The notes beneath the pieces are model-generated. The model did not search any database, was not told where the DNA came from, and saw nothing but the letters and a program-made list of their open reading frames with translations. This document shows positions 33,501 through 44,480 of a stretch of 64,000 bases of DNA, in pieces. This stretch comes from Closterium sp. NIES-65 (Eukaryota; Streptophyta; Zygnematophyceae; Desmidiales; Closteriaceae), in the NCBI GenBank assembly GCA_948144175.1, contig CANXME010001298.1:803114-867113 (forward strand), read 5' to 3'. Position 1 is the first letter of the stretch; each line of letters begins with the position of its first letter. A program made the translations under genes and the position numbers.

Positions 33501-36500
33501 TACGAATCCGGAATTGCACGAGCTTCGTTTCAGCAATCCGGGATTCACATCTTTGTTCGATCGTCCTTGTCGGATGACCTCCGCCTGTGAAACCCGCTGC
33601 CGTGGTGCTCGCACTAGGGACTGACGGTTGGTTGGTTTCCCTGCTCTTGTGCCCCCCTGGCTTGTCCTCCAGCCTGCCATGGCCTTCGCGTTTGGCAACA
33701 CCTTCATCTGCCGCGATTCCGCCACGGCCAAGAAGGTGTGCCGTCCCCTCTTTCCCTTGCAAAAGCCAAAACGCCGTGCGGTCCCCACCTTCCAGCGTTA
33801 TGTCGCTCCTGGTCCTACCCTTTCACCATGTTCTCAATCCCGTGGTGCCGCTTGTTTCGCTTACCTGCTTTTCATCTCTCTCTCCCTCACGTTCTCCAAC
33901 CTTCCTCCTCCGCACCGCACGTTCCGCCTCCTGCGCATCCCCGTGCCCACCACCCCATCACGACGTGGCAGGTGGCGTTCCACCCGGACATCATGACGCC
34001 TTGTGTGACTCTGGACGGCGACAGCTACAACCCGGGCGGGCTGCTCACTGGCGGGTCACGCAGGTGAGGGGGAAGAGTGGGGCAAGGAGGGTGGGGCAAA
34101 AAGGGTGAGGCTTGGAGGCGAGGGCGAAGGAGAGTGGGCTGCGAGGGAGGGCAAAAAGGGTGGGGAAGAACAAAATATAGGGTCACGGAGGTGAGTGCGA
34201 AGGGGTGGCGGGGTGGGAAGAACAAGAGACGGCCGTGAGAGTGGGCTGCGTACTGGAGGGCCAAGGAGGCAGAGCGGTGAGAGTGAGAGACGGGGTGGTG
34301 AGAGGAAGAGCTAGGGTGAAAACAAAGGAAAGGCAATCCCGTGAGGAGACAATGCTATTTCTCCGACTAATGCCTTGTGGAATCCGCCCCTCACTGCACC
34401 ACTCGCCTGCTGCCTTCTTTTCCACAGGGGGGGAGGTGTGCTACTCTCACGGCTGCACGCGGTGAAGGAGGACGAGGAGCAGCTGGCCGCGTTGGAGGCA
34501 CAGCTGCAGCACGTGCTGGCAGAGGTGCGTCGCTTGAGTTAAGTCTTTTGAGTGCATGCGCGGCGGCAATTTTTTTGTGCGCATGCATGGGTGTGCTATG
34601 AAGGGAGGAGATACGTATCTGGAGGAAAGATTAGATCATTGAGTCAACACAAATGAACTGTCTTGAGGCTTTGAAGCTCGCTTCTCGCCCTTCCACGCCT
34701 GTCCCTGTGCCGTGTCCCTCCCGAGTCCATTCGTGTACCATGCTGCACGGCGTTGACCTCCCACTCCCTGTGTCTCCCCTAACGGTTCGTCCCTACCCAG
34801 ATGCCAAGCGCGCATTCCATAAAGCTCCGAGACGGTAAACATTGATTTACAAAAGTAAATCCTAGCTGTTACCCGTTTGCCCTCTGTTGTCTCCGTGCTG
34901 TTTCTCCCCCACCAGCTGAGCGCCCTGCAGCAGCAGCGGCAGCAGTACGTCGAGCTGACGCAGCAGCTGCAGCTGAAGACGCACCAGCTGTCCCTGGCGC
35001 AGGAGCAGATGAAGCAGAGCGAGCACCACCAGGTGAGAGGAGTGGAGAGAGAGGGGATGGTGGGAAAGGGTAGTAGCAGGTGAGAGTAGGCAGCAGTCCC
35101 TGTAGCTGAAGGCGCACCAAATGCTGCTGTCCCTGGCGAAGGAGCAGATGAGGCAAGTGACCTCGACCAATTGAGAGGAGGATGAGGGGATGAGGATGGG
35201 GCAGGGAAAGCATCAGCAGGTGAGATAGAGTAGAACCAGAGCAAGCACCGCCAGGCAGAGTGGTGAGAGAGGAAGTCTGCCGCTAGCTCATACATTGATA
35301 TCCGAGACCCGGTTTGAACTGTTCACGTGGCTGTACCTGATGGCATCCCCCCCTCCATGCGTGTCTCCTTGCACTGGCTGCGGCCTGCGCAGCTTGCAGA
35401 GGAGCTGGCAGCCCTCGAGGCTGAGCTGGCGGAGTGCGAAGCCACATCAGCGGAGGCAGCAGGGAAGGAGAAGGGGCTGTTGGACGAGGCAGCAGTGCTG
35501 GAGAGGGAGATGGAGCAGCAGGGGCGGGAGAGAGGGCAAAGGCTGAAGGCTCTAGAGGCCAAGGCGAAGGCAGCAAAGCAGCAGGCGGCTGCTGCGAGCA
35601 AGGCTCTCAAGGTAAGGGAACGTTCAGCTAGGCGTGTGTTGTGGAGTTGACTCAGAGAGCACTGGAGAGGGAGATGGAGGCGCATGGGCTCGAGAGAGGG
35701 CAAAGGCTGCTGCGAGCTAGGCCCTCAAGGTGTGTGAGCGTTCACTCACACGTACGAGTAAGTGCCTTTGAGAGCCGCAGGCGGCTGCTGCCAGCAAGAC
35801 GATCAGTGTGACGCCTCCGTTGCTCAGCCTTGCTGCTGCCATCGCGCACTTCTGTTTCTCACCCTTCTGTGCCTGTTTTCTTGCAATGGCCTTTGCAGGC
35901 GAAACAAAACGAGCGGGAGCAACTGGCGATAGCAGTGGAGGCGTCGAGAGGCGAGGAGGCAGCAGCGCAGGAGCAGATCAGTGCAGCAGAGGCGGAGGTG
36001 GGCAGGCTGCAGCACGAGGTGGACGAAGCTGCGAGGAAGGTGGCGGACGTTAAGGAGGAGTTGGATGCGGTGCAGGGCGATGTGGAGAGGCGGCAGAACG
36101 AGCTGCGGGCGTGCGATGAGCGGATGGCGGGGGTAGAGAGGGAGGTGGGGGAGATGGAGGAGAGGAAGATGAACGCCGGCATGGAGAAGCGGAAACTGGA
36201 GCACCAGGTATGGCTTGGCAGGTATGGCTTGGCAAATATGGCTTCTCGGCAGGTATGGCTTCTCGGCAGGTATGGCTTGGCAGGTATGGCTTGGCAGGTA
36301 TGGCTTGGCAGGTATGGCTTGGCAGGTATGACTTAGCAGGGATGCGACTGGCAGGGATTTATGCTTGATGATACAAGTGCTGGTCCAGGAGGCTCTCGCT
36401 GGTGAGGTATCTGCTGTTCGGCCACCTATGTGTGTGGTTTCGGACGTCTGTACACAGCTGTGGCAGCTGCAGCAAGGGTAGGCTCAGACGGGGGAAGCAA

Positions 36501-37817
36501 AAGCCGAGTGGGCAGAGGGCTTGTTGAGAAGTGGTGAGGTTGAGGATAGAGGGAACGCCGGTCACCAGTGAGAAGGCTGGGCGGCATTCTCTATGCAGAG
36601 TGGCGTCGTGGTGCTCAAGAAGCCATGAGGCCAAGTGGCGTGGCGTGCAACTCTCGGATGCTGATGTGTATGGCTTGACATTGAATCTGGTTTCCCCATT
36701 GACGAGCAGTTGGAGACGACCTTTGAGACGTCGTCAATAAAGCCAAACCGTATCGCCAATGTTGATCCACGCGCCTTGCTTGTGGCTTTGTTGTCCCCGT
36801 GGGGCGAGCAGGTGAAGACGCGGGAGGCGGAGCAGCAGAGGGGCGTGAAGGACGTGGAGCGCATGGAGAGGCAGCACGAGTGGATCGCCACGGAGCGCGC
36901 GCTGTTTGGGCGCGCTGGCACGGACTATGACTTCCACTCGCGCGACCCCGTGGCTGCCCGCCAGCTGCTGGCGGAGAAGCAGTCCCAACAGAGCAGGTGC
37001 GTGGTGGGAGGGGTGTGAGAGGGGCGTACGGGGGAACTAGAGGTCTGTGAGGTGGGTGAGGAGTGTGTGGGCCAGGTGAGAGGCGGGCTGGCATTTGAGG
37101 TTTGGACTAAGACTTGTAGAATTTTGTGTGGCAGGTATGTGCTCCCACCACCCTTCATGACCCCTCCCGACGTGTGTGTGTGCCGTGTGCAATATGCCCT
37201 TCTACCTTGTTCGTCTCGGTAAGGAAACCTGCATGATACAGAAGGTGTTCGCTACGTTTGACAAGACGGAGCAATATCAAGGCATTTCAGAAGCCTTTAA
37301 GGCTTGTGACACGCTTCCGTGTCCCTGTGTGTTGTGTGCTCTCTGCCTGTCCCTCCTGTTCCTTGCACGTGCGCCTGCAGTGTGGAGAAGCGCATCAACA
37401 AGAAGGTGATTGCCATGTTTGACAAGACGGAGCAGGAGTACAAGGATCTGAACGCCAAGAAGGACATCGTGCTGGTGAGTGGTGTGGTTTTATCCCTCAC
37501 TCCTGCTGCTGCTGCTGCTTCTACTGCTGCAAGGAGGTGCGTAGTCTGTGGTTTGAGGCACGGGGAAGTGGGGGAGGGCCAGGGTGGAAGGGACCTGCAG
37601 ACGGGTGGAGAGAGTGGTTGTTTTCGCAAGTGGCGTGCATGTGGCTTTCTAGCAACCTAGTCACGCCGACCAGCCTGAAGACTTCCCTCATTTTTGGCAA
37701 CAGTTTAGAATTTCGTATTCCATGTTCCCCTTTCTCCTATTTTTTAAGTAATGTTTAGATCAAGAGTCTATGTTCAGTCGTGTTCTCTCTGTGTGCCCCT
37801 GTATCTCTGCACCCTCC

Positions 37818-37873
<56 letters not shown>

Positions 37874-39354
37874 AGAGACAAAGCGAAGATAGAGGAAGCG
37901 ATAGAGCAGCTGGATGAGAAGAAGAAGCAGCAGCTGAAAGTCACGTGGGAAAAAGTCACCAAGTAAGTGTTCCCGACTGCCATCCCAACGTAATTCTCTC
38001 CTCAACTTCCACTTCCCATCCGCCCACCATCCACCCCCTCATGGCACTGTTGCCTCATGTCCGTGCTCCACCCCTCCCAGCTCTCCTTTCATCCAAGCCT
38101 TCGTTTCCCCAGGACCTGGGATGCACATTCCCCACACTCCTTGCAGGCGCCACCACAGTTCAGCTGAAACAACCAGAGGGCCAGGAGTGAATGCCTACCC
38201 TCCAGTACACTCCAGCTCCTGCCATGACTGATCCTCTCCACCTCTCCCCCACCTCCCACACCCCCATCAGGGGCTTCGGTTCCTCAACGCTCACTTCCAT
38301 GTTCTCCACAATCCTCCCCGGCACAGCAGCCAAGCTGGACCCCCACGAGGGGCAGGAATTTCCAACCACCTCCAATCCAATCCCGTGTGCAGCGCCTCCT
38401 CAACCCCCACTCCGCCCTCCCCCTCCCCCTCACAGGGATTTCGGCTCCATCTTCTCCACGCTGCTGCCCGGCACCATGGCCAAGCTGGACCCCCCAGAGG
38501 GGCAGGACTTCCTGGCGGGGTTGGAGGTGAAGGTGGCGTTCGGCGGCGTGTGGAAGCACTCCCTCTCCGAGCTCTCTGGCGGCCAGCGCTCCCTGCTCGC
38601 CCTCTCCCTCATCCTCGCCCTCCTGCTCTTCAAGCCTGCGCCACTCTACATTCTGGACGAGGTGAGAGTGACGCCTCTGCACAGCATGGGGTGAGGTGAG
38701 AGTGTGTGAAATGTGTGTGGAGCGCCAGAGCTTGACCCCACCTCCAGTTATTACCACAGTGTTTACTCCATGCCTCTTGTGACTTCCTGATCTCACTCAA
38801 CTGGCTACCGTCAACATGTGTTGCTCTGTTGCTCTCCTGTGCAGGTGGATGCAGCGTTGGATCTCAACCACACACAGAACATCGGCCACATGATCAAACA
38901 GCACTTCCCGCACTCCCAGGTACATATGCGCCTAGAAATGTCGGAATCCTGGTTTCATGTCTTATTTTGCATGTCGCATTTCCGGCTCTCGATAAATGAA
39001 CACAGCAGTTCAGTCCCATAGACTCATAGTCATAGAATCACATCCGTAGAGTCACATAATCCGTTTTGCCTCTCTGCCCCCACCACCTACCTCCACACTC
39101 ATTTCCCCTTTCTCCCTTCCCTCCAGTTCATAGTGGTTTCACTAAAGGAGGGCATGTTCAACAATGCAAATGTCATTTTCCGCACCAAGTTCATCGACGG
39201 CGTGTCAACTGTCACCCGCACCGTGCCGTCCCTCCCCTCCTCCGCCGCTGCCGGGCTCAGCAGAGCTGCTCCCGGTGCTGCCAATGGCGGCAGGTCGAGG
39301 GGTGCTTCTGCCAGTGTGGCACGGGGGAAGAACGCTGCAGGGTCGATGAGGTGA
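30561..39354 (+). CDS. SMC2: SMC2, condensin core ATPase, 18 exons
   Basis: Eighteen exons with GT-AG borders: 30561-30878, 31031-31711, 31945-32382, 32630-32812, 33038-33202, 33440-33499, 33673-33735, 33972-34063, 34428-34524, 34916-35032, 35393-35611, 35899-36207, 36812-36996, 37381-37474, 37874-37962, 38436-38661, 38845-38919, 39127-39354. They total 3639 bases (1212 residues) with all phases matching. Walker A is GLNGSGKSN (residues 32-40), the hinge about 505-670 ([22 protein letters not shown]), long coiled coils on each side, the ABC signature LSGGQRS at 1083-1089, and Walker [14 protein letters not shown] split by intron 16. [20 protein letters not shown] and [16 protein letters not shown] identify SMC2 rather than SMC1, 3 or 4. 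It pairs with SMC4 in condensin and compacts chromosomes using ATP. The last 45 residues (Ala/Ser/Gly-rich) exceed the plant norm. Acceptor 13 has a weak pyrimidine tract. Start chosen by family alignment. Confidence 0.97.
34064..34206 (+). repeat. Duplicate of SMC2 exon 8 donor region
   Basis: The exon 8 end and donor (GGGTCACGCAG|GTGAGGGGG) recur as GGGTCACGGAGGTGAGTGCG at about 34180-34199, within purine-rich imperfect repeats that fill the start of intron 8. Confidence 0.65.
35080..35260 (+). pseudogene. Decayed copies of SMC2 exon 10
   Basis: About 35096-35158 repeats the exon 10 core that encodes [17 protein letters not shown], with changes. A stretch near 35230-35255 repeats its end (GAGCAAGCACCGCCAGG against GAGCGAGCACCACCAGG). 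They lie in intron 10, downstream of the working exon (34916-35032). Confidence 0.75.
35655..35806 (+). pseudogene. Decayed copies of SMC2 exon 11
   Basis: About 35663-35732 repeats exon 11 sequence (CTGGAGAGGGAGATGGAG, GAGAGAGGGCAAAGGCTG, then CCCTCAAGGT in place of CTCTCAAGGT). About 35770-35800 repeats GCAGGCGGCTGCTG once more. Both are in intron 11, downstream of the working exon (35393-35611). Confidence 0.75.
36208..36345 (+). repeat. Minisatellite beginning at the SMC2 exon 12 donor
   Basis: Starting at the donor CACCAG|GTATGGCTTGG, a 14-15 bp unit GGTATGGCTTGGCA, with a TTCTCGGCA variant, repeats about nine times. Most units restore CAG|GTATGG, a fair donor sequence. Confidence 0.9.
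37205..37290 (+). pseudogene. Decayed copy of SMC2 exon 14
   Basis: Matches exon 14 (37381-37474) around KKVxAxFDKTEQxY: TTTGACAAGACGGAGCA is identical and the flanks are diverged. The preceding pyrimidine-rich stretch also resembles that before the working exon. It lies upstream of the working exon in intron 13. Confidence 0.8.
37821..37870 (+). repeat. (TG)25 microsatellite at the SMC2 exon 15 acceptor
   Basis: Fifty bases of uninterrupted TG lie directly before the acceptor CAG (37871-37873), taking the place of a normal pyrimidine tract. Elsewhere UG repeats at an acceptor are known to bind splicing regulators and to weaken exon inclusion; that this happens here is inference. Confidence 0.95.
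38110..38372 (+). pseudogene. Two decayed tandem copies of SMC2 exon 16
   Basis: About 38269-38372 matches the start of exon 16 well (TTCTCCACAATCCTCCCCGGCACAG... against [18 protein letters not shown]). About 38110-38188 matches the same part more weakly. Working exon 16 is at 38436-38661. Similarity falls with distance upstream. Confidence 0.85.
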
Positions 39355-40312
39355 GCTGAGTGTGTGGGCTTGGGTAGGCTTGAGTGGGTGGGCTTGAGCA
39401 TACATGCTGGGTCCAACCCGACCCCACCCAATTTTCTTCTGCTGGTTTCAGCCGAGCTGCTCCCAGCACTGCCCATGGGGGTGGGGGGGGGGGGGGGGGG
39501 GGGGGTAAACCCATGCTGTTGTCCGTGCATGTTCTCGGAGGGCATATTGTGAAGGCAGTTGTTAAGGTCTTACAACATCTGTGTTTGCACTCCCTCCCCG
39601 TGCATGCCTGTGTGGCTGTGCGCATGGAATGTGTGGCTGATGTAGATCAAGGCAAGAGGATGCTGAGAACATTGAGCCAAGTGAAGTCCTCTAGAGTCTT
39701 GTGTTTCTGCCGTAACATGCAGGTGATTGCAAAGCAGTGTATCAGTATTTGTATATTGTTGGGTACATTATTTTAGTGATTGAAGTACAGTAGTGCACCA
39801 GTAGCCGTCTCGGCTCTGTTCTTAAACATATTGAGGTGTTAGTAAATTTAGGTTCAAGTCAGAATGATACTGTACTGTACATGTCTCGAATCTTGTAGCC
39901 AGTGCAGATCAACCAAATACGACTTGATGGTGAGGAAGTACAAGGCAGAACCCCACTTTGGGTACCTGGACTGGACGCATCATGGATATGGTATGTTTAG
40001 TACCGGTAGTAGAATACAGTAAGCGGTCGAAACACTTCAGAGCGGCACTTGCTGGACATCTGGTTGACAAGCTTTTACCCGCCTTTGGAACTACCGTACT
40101 TCCATGGCAACAGCTAAGCCAAACCCTAAACCATATTTGGCGCGGTCAGTCAGAATCGCCACAATCTGCACGACTCGTTGCAGGGAATTTGATGCGCGCT
40201 GCGCTTGCGATCGCAGGAAAAAACCATCGTGCCACTATGGCGCCTGCTTGGGAGGCAAACGGGCTGCTGTCGTGCCGGCCAAAGCTAGAAGCCAGCACAG
40301 CACACAAGCTAT

Positions 40313-40357
<45 letters not shown>

Positions 40358-40486
40358 CCCCCCCCCCGGCGTAGAGGCCCCCGGGTACTCTCTCGGGACT
40401 ACGGGTCTTTCATTTGAGCTATTTCCGTGAGGACCCCCCTTTTTCATTTGTGGATTTATGTAAGGAAAATTCCTTTTCCTTACTTC
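39355..40486. other. SMC2 3' region and spacer with homopolymer runs
   Basis: No gene recognised. 39426-39480 repeats part of the last SMC2 exon (SRAAPSTAHGG against [11 protein letters not shown]) behind a TTTCAG acceptor. A run of 23 G lies at 39483-39505. A run of 41 C, one T and 12 C lies at 40314-40367. The SMC2 poly(A) site should fall in the first part. Confidence 0.6.
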
Positions 40487-43400
40487 GCATCCCTGCTCAA
40501 CGCGTACATAACTGTAGCACCACAGTCAGCACCGTTACCACTCGCAACCCTCGCATCGACAATCCGCCCGCCACCTTCGCACATCGCACCCCGATCTCAC
40601 GGCTCGGCGGGTAACCCGCGCTCCGGGCCTCCGCTTCGACACTTTTTCCCAACCTCAGTCCCAGGCCCGTCGCGCGACAACCACAGTCCATTACCGTTGC
40701 CACTGTAGTTTCGCTATATTCTTCGCTCATGCCTTCGCTCATTGAACTCTTGCTTCGATAGTGCAATTCTCGTTCGTTCACTCAATTGCACTCGTAACAC
40801 TTGGTATTCAGAGCCTACGATCTCCTCTCGGACCGCACCCACACCTTCGCTTCCCCACTATCTCAATTTTTGGGGGGGGTAGACGTCTCTCAGCGACACA
40901 GCACCGCCGCTCGTAGTGCTCTCTCGTAAGCACGCACGACCACGACCGAGGCTCTCGCCGAGCTCGCCCGACACCCCTCTATGGCCGAATTCACGCTCGC
41001 CACATTGACGCAGGAGCAGCTCGACTGTCTGGTGCGCCAACTCGAAGATTCAGCGCTCGAAATTGCGACGCTCACGGCGGAACGTGACTCCGCGCGTCAG
41101 CAATCAACGATGAACACTCTAGCGCCACCACCCGCATCGACAAATGCATCTGCACAATCAGACGAGCCGATCGTCATCTCGTCCGGCACACCAACACAAA
41201 ACAACAGTGTGGGACAGCGCTTAGGCGCAGCCAGCGATGGCGCCGCCCAGCCGATGCCTGGCATGGGAGGAAACAGGGTCGCACCAAGCCCGCGGGAGCC
41301 TCGCGAAGCCCGTCGGCACGTGGAGTTCGCGGCGACAAGTGGCGAACAGGCCATTATGGCACCAATTGTGAAACAAGTGAACAGGAATGTGTGGATTATG
41401 AATGAAGGCAGTACAAATATGAAACCCTAACTGGGTTGTACCCCCTATGGGATACCCCACTACAGCCTACACAATAGTATAAGCTATAGATATGTTCTGA
41501 CACACCCCCATAGGCAAAGTGGGGGAGAACAAGGGGTCACAAGACCAGTCAAGCAAAGCAAAGCAAAGCAAGCTCGGGGTGGATCACAAAGTCACCACAC
41601 AGTCCGAGCACAAGAGCAGGTATAGATATATGTCACAGTACAAGTGAAGTCAAGAGGAGAGCAAGTGAGGCAAGACAGGTACAAGACCCAGCTGGGTGCA
41701 AAAGCGCTGATGGTCACAAGGCGCGAGTGCCTTGGTGAACACATCAGCAGTGTTGGCCTCAGAGGCCACGTACGCAAGTCGCAACTGACCACGCTGCTGC
41801 AGCTCACGAGCAAGGAAGTAGCGGAGAGCAATGTGCTTCGTTCTGTGCTCCAAGCGCTGCTCTCGACACAAGGCCAGCATGGCCTTGTTGTCTACGTACA
41901 GCACTGGAGGAGAACGAGGCGGCTCTCCAAGGTCAGTCAGCAGGTAGGTGAGCCAGCGAAGCTCCTGGGCAGCCATGGCCGTGGCGTAGATCTCAGCCTC
42001 ACAACTGGAGCTGAGAACCGAAGACGAGCGAGTAGACCGCCACGAGACAGAGCCGGAACCAAGGCTGAAGGTGTAACCCTGTGACGACCGCTGCGTAGCC
42101 TGGTCGTCAGCCCAAGAAGTGTCCGCGTGGCCGGTAAGGACCACTGGACTCCGCCCTCCAAGCACTAGCCCCATGCCCGACGTACTGCACAGGTAGCGCA
42201 ATACCCTCTTCGCTGCAGCCATGTGCTCCGGTCTGTGTCTCCCAGGAGCAACATAGCGTGCAAGAATGCTCAGAGGGTATGCAAGGTCAGGTCGTGTGCA
42301 GGTCATCAGGTACATGAGGCAGCCAACAAGCTCTGCATACGGACCACTCGACTCTACGGACTCATCCGAAGGCAGAGCTGAGAGTGAGTGGCGAGTAGGC
42401 AGAGGAGTGGCCTGAGGCGAGGAGTACGTGAAGCCGAAGCGCTGAAGGACCTGCTGCACCATGTGTGACTGAGTCAAGGTAATGGTGCGGCGTGCTCTGT
42501 CCCGAGTGATCTGCAAGCCAAGGTAGCTGCGCAGTTCACCCAGGTCTGTGCACGTGTGTCTCTTCAGCAGCTCGGACTTCACGTAGGCGAGTCCAGCAGT
42601 GTCCGCTGTGGCAAAGACCAAGTCGTCGACGTACACGAGGATCTAGAACGGCGGCAGGGAAGTGTCGGTGCGAAGAAACAGCGACGGGTCAGCAGTAGAA
42701 GGAGCAAACACAAGAGCCGCAAGCGTAGTCCTCAGTGTGTCGTGCCACTCACGCGGTGCCTGGCGGAGACCGTAGACTGGCCGTCGGAGGCTCCACTGGG
42801 TGCCAGGAGGGAAAGTCCCAGTGAAGCCAGGTGGACGACGAAGCCAGATCTCCTCGTGCAGGCTACCCTGCAAGAACGCAGTGCTGAAGTCGAGAGAGTG
42901 AAGCTCGTAGTCGCGCTGAGCGGCTATGTGCAGCAGCACCCGAAGAGTAGTCATCTTCAGGGTGGGAGAGAAGGTCTGAAAGTAGTCAACTCCCTGCCGC
43001 TGACTGAAGCCACGAGCAACGTACCGTGCCTTGAAGACAGGTGGAGAGCCTGGCGGCCGCTTCACCCTGAAGATCCACATGCCACTGACGATGTTCGCCC
43101 CAGGAGGGGGAACCGCGTCAACGTAGGTGCCTGTGGACTTCCAGGAAGCCATCTCTGCATCCATAGCTGCCTGCCACTGAGAGGAGTAGGGACCCTCGAC
43201 GGCCTCCGCGTAAGAACGCGGAGTCGGGATGTCTAGTGCATCCGGGTCTCCCTCAGGGGCAAGCAGTACAGACGCGAGATGAGGTGAAGCAGCCGCTAGA
43301 CACTGTAACTCCTCCTGCCTGTCCTCTAGGACGTCCGTGCCAAGAGCACACTCACCCCCGACGGACGGAGGACAGACAGACGCAGACTCAGCAACAAGAC

Positions 43401-44229
43401 TAGCAGCGTAGTCGAGACGACAGCGAGCAGCAAAGTCGACGAGCTCAGCGACTAGAGCAGACGCAGCAGTGGACTCAAAAGAGGGGTCAGTGACGACAGT
43501 AGCAAGCAGACGCGTGACAGTAGGACTGGCAGCACGAAGAGAGTCCGACTCAGGGCCGGCAAGCGCAGGAAGAGAGGACTCAGGAGGAGAAGGCAAAGGG
43601 GCACGCAGAGGAGCAGTGGACGGACGCAAAGACATCCGGTGCGTGCCAGGGACAGGAGGAGGACGCTGACGCGAACTGCGACCACTAGCGCGAGCAGCAC
43701 GAACAGGCGACGCGGGACGAGACGCAGGCTCACGACGCTCAGCAAGACCTCCAGTAGGACCAGTGTAAGGAGAGGGAGCAGGCAGTGGAGAGGAAGGCTC
43801 CAGCAGGGACTGCGACTGGACAGGCGGTGGACCCTCTACTAGAGGAGAAAGACCAAGAACCTGCTGCAGGAGCGGAACGAAGTACGGCCGAGGCCGCGCG
43901 GCAGCTCCAGACTCAGCAGGGACAGCACCACCACCCTCAGCGACAGCACCAGCGCCACCCACACCTCCAGCGGCAGGACCAACAGCAGTAGGCTCAGCAC
44001 CAACGCCCTCAGCAGCTCCAGCTCCAGGAGGACCCGCAGGTCCAGCAGCTCCGGGACCGGCAGCACCCGCACCCTCGACGGTCGAAGAAGCTCCAGCTCT
44101 AGCTCCAGCAGCACCTCCAGACGCAGCAGCACGCCTCCAGCGGCGAGCGAACCACTCGCGCAGCTCCTGTGGAGAGAGGGGCTCCCGGCGAGACGCAGCA
44201 GCAGGAGAAACCCCAGGCTCAGCAGCTCC

Positions 44230-44480
44230 AGACGCAGCACCCCCAGGCTCAGCAGCTCCCAGCACAGCACCCCCAGGCTCAGCAGCTCCCGACCCAGCAC
44301 CCCCAGACCCAGCACCTCCAGGCACAGCACCCCCCGGCTCAGCACCCCCAGGCTCCGCACCCTCCGCAGTAGCACCCTCAGGCCCAGCACCCCCAGCAGT
44401 AGCACCCCCAGGCTCAGCACCCCCGCGTACAGCACCCCCAGAGTCAGCACCCCCAGGCTCAGCACCCGCAGCAGCACCAG
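44230..44480 (-). repeat. Gly-Gly-Ala-Glu-Pro linker repeats in Copia
   Basis: A GC-rich minisatellite of 15-bp units encodes GGAEPGGAE-type pentapeptides between integrase and reverse transcriptase. Equivalent tracts occur at about 16960-17230, 52500-52730 and 61490-61750, with differing unit numbers. Confidence 0.85.

Noticed and set aside
37760-38005. Minus-strand frame with a His-Thr repeat
   Set aside because: It is the reverse strand of the (TG)25 microsatellite in SMC2 intron 14.
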